Source: Nipponacmea schrenckii (taxonomy: Eukaryota; Mollusca; Gastropoda; Lottiidae). From it: 64,000 nt of DNA. This document shows positions 1 through 21,174 of this stretch, piece by piece. Location: the NCBI GenBank assembly GCA_030562195.1, contig CM060199.1:12358338-12422337 (forward strand), written 5' to 3'. A program made the position numbers and the translations under genes. The first letter of the stretch is position 1. The number at the start of each line of letters is the position of its first letter. The notes under the pieces are model-generated. The model did not search any database. It saw only the letters and a list, made by a program, of their open reading frames with translations, and had not been told where the DNA came from.

Positions 1-674
1 TTTACATACGATTTATTGCAAGGGAGGGACTTACCAGAAATTTTATTTGACCACTGAGGGTTCTTGTGAAATTCTTGTAAATCCGATTTCAGTCCTCTCA
101 GTATTAAACTGTTACATCAGTAATTGTCGTTGATAAATATGTTATAAGTCTTCTGAGTACTGTAATTCGTAGCAATGGACGGGGTACATAATATCCCCTT
201 AATGTAACAGAATTGAGCCTCTGTCAATCTCCTGACTGTATATCCCTCCTCCTCGTGCACTATCTCACTTTCTTCCACCAAGTTGTTCTTTTCACGGTAA
301 TACCTTGCCTGTTTATACTTCACTCACTCCCATTTATTCACAGAGTTCTGTTCTCCTTTCAGTCTGCAACCTTTTTAAGCTTTACTACTATATCTCTACA
401 CTCTGTAGCCCGACTTAATTCCGACCAATGAAACCCAATACTTCAAATTTAGTTTGCGACGAATAACTGGTTCTACGATTCAATGTTATTGAAAATTAAG
501 CTTGATGTCTCCATAAACCTTGAGAAACTATAGGCCATTTAGTCTAGAAATAGCCAATCCTAGTCTATATAATATATATATATATATATAATATATTTTA
601 TCTAAGACGTTATTAGCGCCAACAACGTGCACAATGAAACAATTTGAATAACTTATCAATTTATTTTTTCAAAG
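1..674. other. Intergenic or 5' flank of first saposin-like gene
   Basis: I see no convincing coding exon here. An AT dinucleotide microsatellite lies at about 569-597. The missing start exon of the gene that follows may be in this stretch or outside the window. I could not identify it, because the in-frame sequence just upstream of 675 meets a TGA at 645. Confidence 0.4.
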
Positions 675-2739
675 GTTGTGCTGATATCTCTATTTCTGAG
701 CTTGATTGGCCCCACTTTCAGTCTCTCGTCATTCCCCGCCTGTCTACAGTGTTATCATTATGCTGAAAAATCACTTCAAGATCTTCTCAATGTGATTTTA
801 AGTAAGCCTCTTCAATTATATCAAATGTTATATTATATGCCACAATCACGTAGTTTTTTTCGGTATGGGAGGGGATCCATTACAGAAATTGTTTGTCCTT
901 TTTATTTTGCAAGCTTTATTCGATCTCAAAAGTATTTCACGTACTTGGTAAATAGTTGCTGCTTTTTTACAGCCTCCTCCAGTTATACGAGTAGAGGGAA
1001 TTAGTTCGCCCAGATATCATAGATAGTTTGTACACAGCAACATCTGATGTTGCGTTTGTCACCACACCATCTTATTCTACTTATGTAATAATGTATATTT
1101 CTGTATTTCCATGGTGAGATATTGGTGTGGTTGGCGATTGTAAACAGCTATGTCAGTATTTACCAAAACCCACCCAGCAGACAGGCTGTCAGTTATATTG
1201 TAGTAAATCTGGTATAGCATCTTTCGTCTCAACCGTCACAAAGTGAGTACCCCATTCACCTAGTCCACTTATGGGTCCATGAAATCACAAAACACACCTC
1301 AAAGAAATTTCGCTGTTTTGGGACGGAATAGCTAACCCCACACCCCCTAGTTAGGTGCTTTAATAAGCCATGTATACCTTAATTGTCTGCTGTTAACTTT
1401 TTTTAGTAGTGACAGTGATTCTATATATTTTTGTGAGTTAATAAATCAATGTGGGTTTAAAGTTCATGGTGATGCCGAAATAAAGCTGGCCCAATATAAC
1501 ATAGGTGAGTCATTTTTGGCTCTTTTTATAGCACCTATCACTTTAGTACAAACAGACACTTGGGAGCTGGGTTGAGGTGTATTCTAATGGTAATGTTGAT
1601 ATCTGGAGGGGTGCTTCATTTACACCTGCATCCGGGTTTCACCTACATGCTGACCGCAGTAAAACAACATTGTACCATTGTTCAGTCTTGTGGTCATTTT
1701 TGGAAAGTCTTGGAGAACGATCTATTATATGATATTAAGAATTTATTCAGATCCACCCAGATTTCGTGTAGTTTTTGAAACAGTCAATGGTACTGGAGCT
1801 GGGGTAATCCAGCTTGAAATGGTGCAGGATGGTGGTAATGATCCTAAAGGTTGATTCCCACCACACATTTATATCACTCTTAACTCTGAAATAATACCGT
1901 GGGCTTACACTTATAAAAATAAGTTATAACATGTATATCCATATCCCTTTTAGAAAGTCCGATTTAAAATCTTTGGAATTATAGACGAACAAACAGAATT
2001 CGATTCTGATAAATGAAACAATTAGCATGTACATTTATAAAGATTCAGATTTATTTTCCTTTCTAGTAGCCTTGGATTATCCAGTAACTGAAACGATCTC
2101 GGGTCAACATGAGTACGAAATATATCTCAATAACAGAGACTGTGTTACAAACGACAGCTTCCACCAGGCAAATACACACTTAAAATCTGTAAGTAAATTA
2201 TCAACCGTCCATTTATTCTGACACCATTTCGAGTTAAAGAAACGAAATAGAGTTTTTACCTGATTTTATCCTTATTGAATTAATGAAATGAAATAAAGTT
2301 TTTTTTTGTCCTCACAATCTATTGAACTAATGAAATGAAGCGTTTTGTTCCCAAAATCTGTATGTTATTGAACCAATGAATTGAAATCAAGTTGTGTGTC
2401 TTTGAACTAATGAAATGCAATTGGTTGTCCTCTTTATCTGTATCTAATTGAACTTCTTAACTGTATATTTTTAAGCTAATAATGAATAGAACTGAAGAAT
2501 TGTGTCCCCCTAATATATCTAATTGGGCTTATATACGTCTTCCTGTTGGGGCTGAAAATTATTTTTTAATTTTTCATTTAAGGCTTCTGTGATATACTAT
2601 GCATATTGTTTCTAATCTTTACACAATTCCACGATATTGTTATTCTATTTCAGCTGTCTGTTCGTGTAAATGTGGATCTGATCATCCAAACAGTCAGATA
2701 TATGATTCAAAACATTTCACCATCACTGTACCTAAATAA
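675..2739 (+). CDS. Saposin-like secreted protein, paralogue A (start exon missing, frame problem in exon 5)
   Basis: Six exons by splice consensus and alignment to the intact paralogue at 7106: 675-801, 1119-1242, 1407-1504, 1751-1849, 2067-2188, 2654-2739. Exon 1 carries a hydrophobic stretch (signal peptide core) and a C-x2-C pair. Exon 2 contains GVVGDC and further cysteines. Exon 3 contains IYFCEL. Together these make a saposin-B-type helical domain. Exons 4-6 encode the C-terminal domain, ending in the CGSDHPNSQIY segment just before TAA. Intron phases match the intact copy. Exon 5 is 122 nt where the other copies have 141, so its phase no longer fits exon 6: a net one-base loss near 2138-2160, or a base-call error. 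No ATG is visible for exon 1. The exon 4 donor is GTTGAT, with a GTAATG alternative slightly upstream. An AATAAA overlaps the stop (2735-2740). The function is unknown; saposin-like proteins commonly bind or perturb lipid membranes. Confidence 0.65.
2225..2480. repeat. Degenerate ~60-bp tandem repeat in an intron of paralogue A
   Basis: The phrase TTGAACTAATGAAATG recurs with variants near 2276, 2322, 2371, 2404 and 2450, spaced roughly 45-60 bp and separated by T-rich segments. It lies in the intron before the last exon of paralogue A. Confidence 0.5.
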
Positions 2740-2742
2740 ATT

Positions 2743-4500
2743 GTTAGATATCGATTCTATTATTGTATTATATTTTTTTCTGTTCTGTTTTTCGATCATG
2801 AATATACAGTTTGGTGCCAAATCATTTAAATACATGGTCTACAAGCATTGGGACAGAAATAGGAGTGAAACAAAATTACACAAGAGACTTATCTTAAATG
2901 CATTTGACTTATTCCCCGAACTGTGATACTTCAGTTAAACGTTTGCTGCCGAGGGTCGAGATAATAACTTTAACTAACTCGGATAGTTTCTGCCAGGGAT
3001 GTACGGAGGACGTAAAACTCCGTATCCTTTCATTGCTCTATTTATTCCTGTAATGTAGACCAGGGCGAGGTAGATAAAGAGGTTTGGGTTGATAAGACAT
3101 TAAAGCCATATACAACTGGGTCAAACATTTCGAAGTTGTACGTAGTAATGAAGGTAAATGATTTTAAATAGTATAAGGCCCTATCTTGTGGGTTTATTAG
3201 TGGTCACACTCTTCATTTCCGAAAGTATAATGTTACTCTTAGTCGCAAGTAACAAAACCATCGCTGTTATTGATGTAGAGGTGATTTGGAATCAAACACG
3301 AATTTAACGTTTGGTTACTGAAATGTCAGAGTCCTGTTGACAAAGGATATCTACCAACTTTTCCCTCAGATGTTTTCAACCCTAAACAATTTAAGTTCCT
3401 TTAGTTTTTAGTCTTGGGTGTCTTTCAGGTTCTTTATCTGGTAGCGTTTATTTGCTGTATTTCTAATTCTATACAACACGTCATTCAAAGACGAGACGAT
3501 GACGATTGTGACTTTTGTATCCAAGTCGTTCGTAAACCACTTCCGGTTTGGTTTGAATTTGTACAAAGTAAGTAAAAGGACTAGAGCTGGTATTCCTTCA
3601 AACTCAATGATTACTTTTCGTATTATGGTATTATATTCGATCAAATTAAACTTTATTTTAAAATCTCGGTAGCTGGGTTTAATTCCAGCGAAGTTGTCAA
3701 ATAATGTTTATTTGCAATTAGTCTATAGGCCTTGTTGGCTTTCAATATTCTGGCGGAGTAGCACTGAATTTTAGGAGGAGGGGTCTTAATGTCTTTGGTG
3801 GTCTCGGAGTAGAGAATATAATGTATGAAAACCGTAATGTAAATATTTAAGATACAACTATAAAACCGGAGGAGACCTGTACCACGTTCTGTAGTCAACT
3901 TCCGGATATCAGATCGGCGCTTGTCTGTGATTTATACTGTCCTCAATATCAACTACATAACTTTATAGATTTTGTAAAAGGGTAAGTACTGCCCCTGTCA
4001 TCCCTTTCAGTACGCACATGGCCGTCCTCGCCTCGACGCTACCATCCTGTTCTATTTCATTTACACGCCAATCCTAACGCCATGGGTATCATTACACAAA
4101 GACTTCGCAAATTACTAGTGGTCGGTTTATTTGTATTTTACGGGACTTAACAGAACGGAACGCAACATAATTTTCTCGTTCCGTTCCGCAAAATACAGAC
4201 TTATATTGTACTCCGCATCTGTATTATATGTAACCCTAACTCTACAGTACTTTCCTATACCTTCCTTTCTTCCATATTAAAGTCCCGCCCTATACAGTGT
4301 TCCATTTCCACTTATCATAACGTTCTGCTCATTAAAGTCTTACTCTTTCAAATCTTACCCTTTCACACATCTTAACGTTCTGTTCTCTTTAGTATTACCC
4401 TTTCACCCATCTAAACGTTCTGTCGTATACAGCTCCCCTCTTTCATATACCCTACGGTCTTGTTAGATTACTTACTTTCATTACTTACACCAACCCAACC
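2743..4500. other. Intergenic stretch between paralogues A and B
   Basis: No exon could be supported. A pyrimidine-rich degenerate repeat at about 4270-4430 contains ACCCTTTCAC-CATCT and AACGTTCTG several times. A C-x2-C reading near 2993 resembles the first saposin exon but lacks a matching splice donor, so it is not called. Confidence 0.4.
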
Positions 4501-4586
4501 ATCGTGTCACCCACACTATTACCTTTTTACTTTAACCTACCCACTTGTAAGAAATGCTCACATAACATATTGAATACTTTTGATAG

Positions 4587-6007
4587 GTCTTACAATGACC
4601 CAATCTACTACTGTCAACATGCTAAAGAATGCTTTGGACAAGATGGTGGTATGGTCCATGTTGTTAATTCTACAATCTATCCTAACAATGGAAGTGAAGG
4701 TACGTCAGGTGATAAGTTATCTTAAAAGTCATTCTACCCATTACATTCTCTTAATGGTGATTTTTCCTGGATCACTTAAACTAATGTCGTTGAAATCATA
4801 GTTCTAGATAATACGCTGGCATACCCGGTTGCTGAATAGCACCAGGACTGGTGTTCTGAAAGAAAAGACTCTAGTATTCTCAGTATTCTCCTCATTATAG
4901 ACCTTACAAGTCTTGTCCACAATTATCTAGTACATGTAATGATCATTATTTGTAGTTTACAGATTTTTAGACGTAAGATATGAGATTACCAAACCTATTA
5001 ATCCGGGACAGTATAAGATTATGGTGAAAACTGTCGATGGATTTCCTGTCCGTAAGTTCTTGATCAAACCATTCCAATGGCAAATGAATTCTTATGTACT
5101 TAACTTATGAACATTAAAAGCATATTATGCTGCGAATGTAATGCCGTCGTCAAGGATTTTGCACATTTGCGGTCGATTTCTGCCTTAAGAATGTATTATG
5201 ATGAACATTAATTGGTTTCGGATTTTTTTCATTCAACACATGAAAATATGTCGGCTTTCATCATTGTTCCAGTTTACCCAGCTGTTTGTCTGGTGACAGG
5301 CTCGAAAAAAGGTTTTGGGGGTCTTTTTTCTTATCCTTATTGTTTTTTTTTTATTCAGATATGCAGAGTATAAACACTATAACAGATCAAGGGCTACATT
5401 CTGTGGGGTTTAGTATACAGACATTCAAATCGCCTTCCTGTCACCCTGAAGTCAAACCTTGTGAGACTTGGGTACCAGGTCGCTATGTTGTAGAGTATAG
5501 TAAGTAAACGCCATAGTTCGTTACGCAAACTACAGTGATGAAGGAGACTGCTACGCAATACGCACTTGTGGGGCTCAGTTGAAGAGACCAATAAAGAAAT
5601 CATGAATTGAAAATTGTAGTCTCCTATACTCCTAATGACATTCGTCAGACATGCAGATGCAAATACGTTTTATTACCCCCCCCCCCCAAAAAAGACAGAA
5701 AAAAGTACTACTTTTTAACTGTATTCATTTAACCAGATCAATCGAAATTATGCATTGTAAAAAAATATAACCTCTGGAGACCGAAACAATGAGATTGACA
5801 ATTAAAAAGGGAACATAAAACTCTATTTCATAGGCATTAATGTGGTTGATAAATGTAAAAATTCAACAATTCAAGGCATTCCCAAATTGTTATATTGTTT
5901 ATAAATTTTCCGTTCCAGAACTATGTGGGTACGAATGTGATAGTCAGGCACCGACAGGAGAGACTTATTTCCAGGGTCAAGAAAGTTTCACCATTGACCG
6001 AGTGTAA
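4587..6007 (+). CDS. Saposin-like secreted protein, paralogue B (5' half missing or reduced)
   Basis: Four exons align with exons 3-6 of the intact paralogue: 4587-4699 (113 nt, same length as its counterpart), 4971-5051, 5359-5499 (141 nt, same length) and 5919-6007 (89 nt, same length). Phases are conserved and the ORF ends at TAA 6005-6007. Exon 3 has PIYYCQHAKEC, matching the last cysteines of the saposin half. Exon 5 has the conserved C-x7-C then W-x-PG-x-Y segment. The reading frame of the first exon stays open upstream and includes a C-x2-C (about 4543-4554), like the start of the saposin domain, so the middle saposin exon may have been lost. No signal peptide was found. It could be a gene with a divergent 5' end or a decaying copy. 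Confidence 0.6.
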
Positions 6008-7105
6008 TTTCAGGTCGTGTTTTGTCTTAAAGCCACAGTAAGAGCAGAACTCATTAGATACATGTCATAGGATAATTTTTCAGAGATTTTGCTAATCTGA
6101 TTGGTTAATGTTATTGCAATAATAATATCTAACGTTGTCAAAAACAGTATAGCTGTAAAACACATCGTAATGGTACATTAGCTAGAAATTTTTAATTGTT
6201 TTTAATAAATTATCAGTGATTTTTAATTCGTTTTTCTTCATGCAATGGCAAGTACCATACCTTATACCAGTTACATTTCTGTGAGGTGCAAAATGAGAGG
6301 GGTTTATCCCCCAAGTATCAAGTATCACTCTCTTGGCTCCTATTTTACCTATCATCCTAATGATGCTTCTTTAACCTATACACTACGGCGTGGTGTGGCT
6401 CTCTAAGGTGAAGAGTTGGCTATTGACCCCAAATGCTCTCGTGTGTCTAAACAGAGGCAGAAATGTAGGACGTTTTATTTTCCCTTTTAAATCTAACTGA
6501 AAATTAGGTTATAATGAAGATTCTACACTATATATAGGTTTGTGTTAAGATAGGCTAATCGTTGTCAAGTACACCTGCCGAGTTCCACCAATTTCACGTG
6601 ACCTTATCTTTCAAATTTATAATAATTCCTACCTGTTCCAAGCTTCTGAACCATTATTTCATAAAACATGATGAAGGTAAGGTCGATAAACAGGACTTGC
6701 TTAATCCATAGAATACCACAGAATGGTCTACATAATAATATATCTCATCTAGATGTGGTCCACTGTTGTAGTATCGTCTGTTTATGGAGATATTACTTAA
6801 CTCTCGGTTATATTCCAGATGATCGTTTGATAAGTCGTCTGTTATGGAAACGCTATGCATACTCTAAGTCTGGATTATAGGCTATTCTTACAGATCATTT
6901 TCGTGAGAAAGTTTAGTGTTATACTATTGTTTATTTGTTCTAAGAAACATCGGACATCTCTTAACACTACAGGATGGTATACTGTTGTTCTTTGGCCGGT
7001 TTCTTGACAACAACGGATTTATACTATATTATAATAACAAACCCAATAATAAGAACATTTATAAGGCTCCATTCCTGTAATTTTTAATACGTACATAATC
7101 ACACT
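6008..7105. other. Intergenic, upstream of intact saposin-like gene
   Basis: No exon, TATA box or repeat that I can support. The stretch presumably contains the promoter of the gene starting at 7106. Confidence 0.4.
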
Positions 7106-9369
7106 ATGTCAAAATTCCATTATTTTCAGAGCTTATTGTTAGTTTTGGGATTAATCGCTGTACCAGCTGCCGTTGGGACTTTGCAACCTCTAAAGCCCCA
7201 TGCCAAATCTCAGGTTGTATCGCTACCACAGCACATGAAAGTCGGGTTAGATCTATGTCCAACATGTATCCAATTTACTGGAGAGGCCATCAACGAACTA
7301 CTTAACATTGTTCTGAGTAAGTAACTTTGTGGCCTGTATGTTGGATGAAGACAGTGTAGGCTTATGCCCTAAATTATCAAAATTTTCACTATATTACTGT
7401 CACGATGCAGGTGGTTATCACCTTTGTATAATCCACTTGAATCCACATAGCGTCTGTGTTTCTCAAATCGACGTCCGGTATCCTTACTTAAAATTTTGAG
7501 ATCAAAATATTTACACGTCTTATCAATATATAAATGCTCAATGAGTGACATTATACCAAGATTGTTTTAAAAAATTTAAGGCAAATAATCTCTGATTCAG
7601 ATTTGGGTGTTGTTGGATCCTGTGGTAAAGTTTGTTCACTCCTGGAACAAAAAACTGGAAGTGAAGCTCTTGGTTTAGTTTGTGACTTGCTGTGTGACTA
7701 TGTCGGTATTGATGAATTCATCAAGCTCATTCAAAAGTAAGTCGAAAACATAAAAAATGGTTGTGTTCTGGGTCGTAAATAATCTGAGACGCATATTTTC
7801 CAATACCTAACCATTGATATCCTGATAATAACTATTCAATCTGTTATTTGGGAATAGATAAGATATATTTAAAAATCCCTTACTACTGCCCGAAAGTACT
7901 TGCATCTGGCCTCTGGAAGACATTATTGACAGTCTTGTGACTTCCTTGTCACATTTCTGAAGTTATCTTTGCGATGGTTTCTTTATACAATTGTATAGTT
8001 TTTATCGAATTACATTAACCAAAGGTCGAAAGGGAACGAGAATTGTGCAAAAACCTTGATGTGGATTGACTGCTGTCTGTTTGGTTGAATTACATTTTAG
8101 TTTGGGGAAATTAATTAAACATAAATGCCTATTTACATTTTCAGAGCCGACTTAGATCCTTTCTATTTCTGTGAATTGGTCAAAGTTTGTCCAGTCTTTG
8201 AAAATGGTGACGCTGAAATTACCGAGCTGTCGGTTACACCAGTCAGTGGACCTCAAGGTAGCTATCAAAGAGTATATAAGTAACATAAACATGAAGTCTA
8301 GAGTCCAGAGTAAGACGAAGAAAGTCCATATTTGAAACCACTGCATCTGCACAAATTGATCGGTGCGCTACAACACGTTTCGATTTTTTTTTTTTATCTT
8401 ACTGACAGTTGACCATGAGTAATACTTGTGAATCAAGGATTCATACATTTTTGAATGTCAGAGGCCAAAAGGCTACAATATCATCAGATAAACCAAGATA
8501 TCAATCCTCTAGACAACAATTTTGATCATTTGGAAACTCGTTGAAATTCCGGTAAAACTGATCCACAAAACCGAATTATCCCGTCAAAAGTTATAGTTGT
8601 TAAATCTGCCAGTATATTTAGACGTGTTTCCGTTGTTTCAGGCCCAAAAACAATTGCTTTCTCATATACTACCAAGAACGGAACAGGAACTGGTGAAATA
8701 ATTGTCCTCGTCGAAACTGTTGATGGTTTACCTATTGGTACGTTTTTATATCTTTAAATATGAATCTGTTGGTCAATTTTTTATCCTCTGTTGTTACAAC
8801 ATTTTATTTATGGCATACAGTTTTGCACAGAGAAATTTTTCCAGAACAGTGACATCGCAAGATATAGTAACAATGTTCATTATGGGCATCGAAATATCAT
8901 TGTTCAGTTGATATTTACGGGGCTCTTTAACCACGATTTGATTTATTTTTTGCAACAAAGTAAAATATATCACGATTACCAGTCCTGTGTTGATTTCATT
9001 CTGTAACGTTTCCAGAAAATGGATTCATCCATGATCAACAACCCGCTGGCTCGTATCCTTCCCAATTCAATCTGAAGGCTGAAGTGGACCCAAATTGTGA
9101 CCCAACACAAGGTTTCTGTGAACAATGGTTACCTGGAAATTATACTGTTCGAGTTGGTAAGATCTAATTTTCGAGTATTCGAACCTATTATACGCAGGCA
9201 TGCAAGCTAAGTTACTCTGGACACAGAGGGCTCAATTGTATGCTCAACCAAAAATGTTAATCTGGATGTGTGTATTTCAGACGTATGTTATGGTGAATGT
9301 GGCAGTGCCCATCCCCACAGTAAAATCTACGCCAGAAAAGAGACCCAGTTTATCATCACAGCTCAGTAA
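7106..9369 (+). CDS. Saposin-like secreted protein, paralogue C (complete)
   Basis: Six exons: 7106-7316, 7601-7736, 8145-8257, 8642-8737, 9016-9156, 9281-9369. They give a 261-residue protein and all junctions are GT-AG. Residues ~8-25 form a signal peptide (LLLVLGLIAVPAAVG). Residues ~50-130 form a saposin-B-type domain with cysteines in CPTC, SCGKVC, VCDLLC and YFCELVKVC. The rest is a second domain with the TVDG motif, a C-x6-C pair, WLPGNY and a CYGEC-x-SAHPHSKIY end. Starting at 7106 puts the hydrophobic stretch at the N terminus. AATAAA at 9379-9384 is a likely poly(A) signal. Saposin folds bind lipids and in invertebrates are often lysosomal or antimicrobial. The two-part layout recalls countin-like proteins, but that name is only a guess. 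This copy defines the exon pattern shared by the two upstream paralogues. Confidence 0.85.
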
Positions 9370-9378
9370 TCTTATCGT

Positions 9379-9384
9379 AATAAA
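9379..9384 (+). terminator. Poly(A) signal of paralogue C
   Basis: AATAAA lies 10 bp past the TAA of the last exon of the saposin-like gene. Confidence 0.6.
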
Positions 9385-9389
9385 ATATA

Positions 9390-10990
9390 TTTCATAATTT
9401 ACACGTCGTATTTAATTTACCCCTATCCCTAAGGATTTACCCCTACTAAGGATTTAAAATATCAAATTCTGAACAAGGTATAAAGTACCAAGAGTCAAAG
9501 TATTGTACCAATTCTGCATCAAATCTAAAACAACTTCTATTCTTACAATACTTTTACAATAATGCGGACAAAAAACTAAAAATGTAAGATCATAATTTCG
9601 TTATCTGTTATTATTCTTCTCTTATTATACATCAGTCGACCAGCAAAAATCTTAAATGTTGTTTTTCTGAAATTTCAACATTTGAAAGTAAAGTAATTAC
9701 TCATACAAATTATTACTTATATTTGATAGGCTATTATTACACTGTAAGCATTCAGATTTAACTTTGCAATATGAGAGTTGTCTTTGGTGAGATTGAAATA
9801 AACAGCTCCCATATTCTAAACACACAACACAAAGAGCAAGATACACTTTTCAATCTTAAAACACATCTGGCTTTGTGGTTTGTCGAACTTACTATATTCG
9901 TTTCACTGAGGCATTGTCATAATTGTGTGGTGCTATTGTTTTTGCAACTTTTCTGGCTGAAAAAAAAAAGTCGTCAATTAAAAGGTATAAAGAAGAAAGT
10001 TGACAGGTGCTACTCTGAAACATGGTTAATATCTTCTTTGCAATGAAGCAGAAAGACATCTATAATATCAAGCCTAAATGCATAATTATCAAAGATTACG
10101 GCGCTAGAGATGTTAACATAATTTCCGACTCCTAGGCCCTTCCTGTCGACGGAGGATATATTTCGTCGAAGCTATACGTAGACAAAGAGGGACTGAATGA
10201 TTTAGGTTAGGACCAGCTGGGCACAGCAGTAGTAGTATCCAAATTCCATTTACGGTTACATAAAATCACATGACCACCAATGCAACTATTAATGTTTAAA
10301 ACCATTATACGGGAACCTTCAGGAAAAGTGTCCCCACGTGTACGCAAAAAACCGTCTGTAAGTATCACTATCAGCGAAACAAAAACTTGTCAACTTGAGT
10401 AATTAGTTCATGGCAGATTTTCGTTATTGTCTGTTTTTGTTTTTATATAATAAGTTTAATTTCAGACAATCGTGAATAGTTGTTACCATCAAATTATCAT
10501 TTGGCAAATACTAAATGTTAAAACAAATATATTAGAAATAAAAGATTTTAACTTCATGATCTGGGCTCGTAATTTTTATGGGTATGTAATCCAACCTAGC
10601 ATAATATCAAATACAGACTTTAAGGGGGTCCTACTACGGAATTGTAAATCTAACCACATAATTCATAACAAATACTCTTTGATAGACATATAGTGATCAA
10701 TTCAAATAGAATATGATTGCAATCAGTTTATTTCTGTAACAACACAACGTTTCGACACGAGATGAGGTGATCGGTCGTTATCTGCAAAAATGCTTTATTT
10801 TGTTTCATTTCGACCATAGCATTGCATTGCAGAGGGATCTCGTCGTAACGTGACAAATAATGTGTTTTAAACCATACAGAACAGGATAATGTTCTGTACA
10901 CATAACAAATAGGTGATTTATTATTCGCCATACACGGCATCAATTTCAAAGCGGTTACGTTTTTGTTAAAAAATTAGCATAGGTTACGAA
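9390..10990. other. Intergenic, nothing recognised
   Basis: AT-rich sequence with only short ORFs and no splice-flanked coding stretch that I can support. Confidence 0.4.
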
Positions 10991-10998
10991 ATACGTAC

Positions 10999-11239
10999 TT
11001 GAGCTTAACTGGTCCCAAGTTGGATCCATCTTCGATTGCCGAGAATCATACAGTTTCCATAATGTTATTCCAAGAAAATTCCAACCACACATAATATAAA
11101 CTATCGACGAATATTTTCGGAAAAGTCCAAAAAGTGTTGTGGGATCTCCATATCGAAACCTCTGCTGGTGTTTTAGTCTCATGGTACTCGCGGATACAGG
11201 AAACCAAGACAAAGTAGTCGAGATTAGCAGGACTGACAT
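10999..11239 (-). CDS. Candidate first exon of a small single-TM protein (SMIM26-like?)
   Basis: The minus strand is open from ATG at 11239 for 80 codons to a good donor (GTACGT) after 10999. The peptide has a basic N-terminal part, then an aromatic/hydrophobic stretch (YIMCGWNFLGITLWKLY) and a charged tail. The layout RKYSSIVY...GITLWKLYDSRQSK resembles mitochondrial SMIM26, in which a short basic segment precedes one TM helix. An internal ATG may be the true start. I could not find the next exon. It is divergent from RNASEH2C, with 613 bp between start codons. It could also be a chance ORF. Confidence 0.3.
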
Positions 11240-11852
11240 TTTTAACCACGCGTTTCCATAGACATCTACATATAATTTAGATGTCTATGCGCATATCTTG
11301 TCAAACATTCGGCAATCCTGGGTAGTTTTCGTAAAGTTGCAGAGCGTCAGCTTAAATTTGTTGGGATACTTTTTAATCCTAAAAGTTACGCAAGCGTGTT
11401 CTGCACATAAAATTCTCAGATGTCGATGAGTTTGTCTTGCCGCATTGACCAACTGCACAAAAAACGGTTGGTAAAAACTAACCTCAAGGTTTCTGAAAAA
11501 AATCCGAATGGAACAAAGTGTTTTAATCTCTTAGCCGTGTTATGTCTATACATACAGTTCTATGATTAGAACTAAGTAATATGTTACTTTGGTTTGTCAC
11601 CCAGGCCAATATATTATATATTATATATGTTATATATTATTGTGCGACTATGTACAGGTTTCCCTTGCATATATTATGTTAGTTGGTTTATAAACCAATC
11701 CATAAAACGAAAGAAGTCAAATTCAGACAGCAAATTTACTAAATCTCAAACACACAAGCTGATGGCAAGTTGGCAATGCGGCAAAATAAACCCAGGCCGA
11801 TGTTGATATTGAGTGTAGAACATCTACTGGATAATCTCGATATACGGAAAAA

Positions 11853-21174
<9,322 letters not shown>

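Noticed and set aside
2940..3060. C-x2-C reading similar to the first saposin exon between paralogues A and B
   Set aside because: No GTAAG donor at the conserved position and a stop follows directly; the match is too short.
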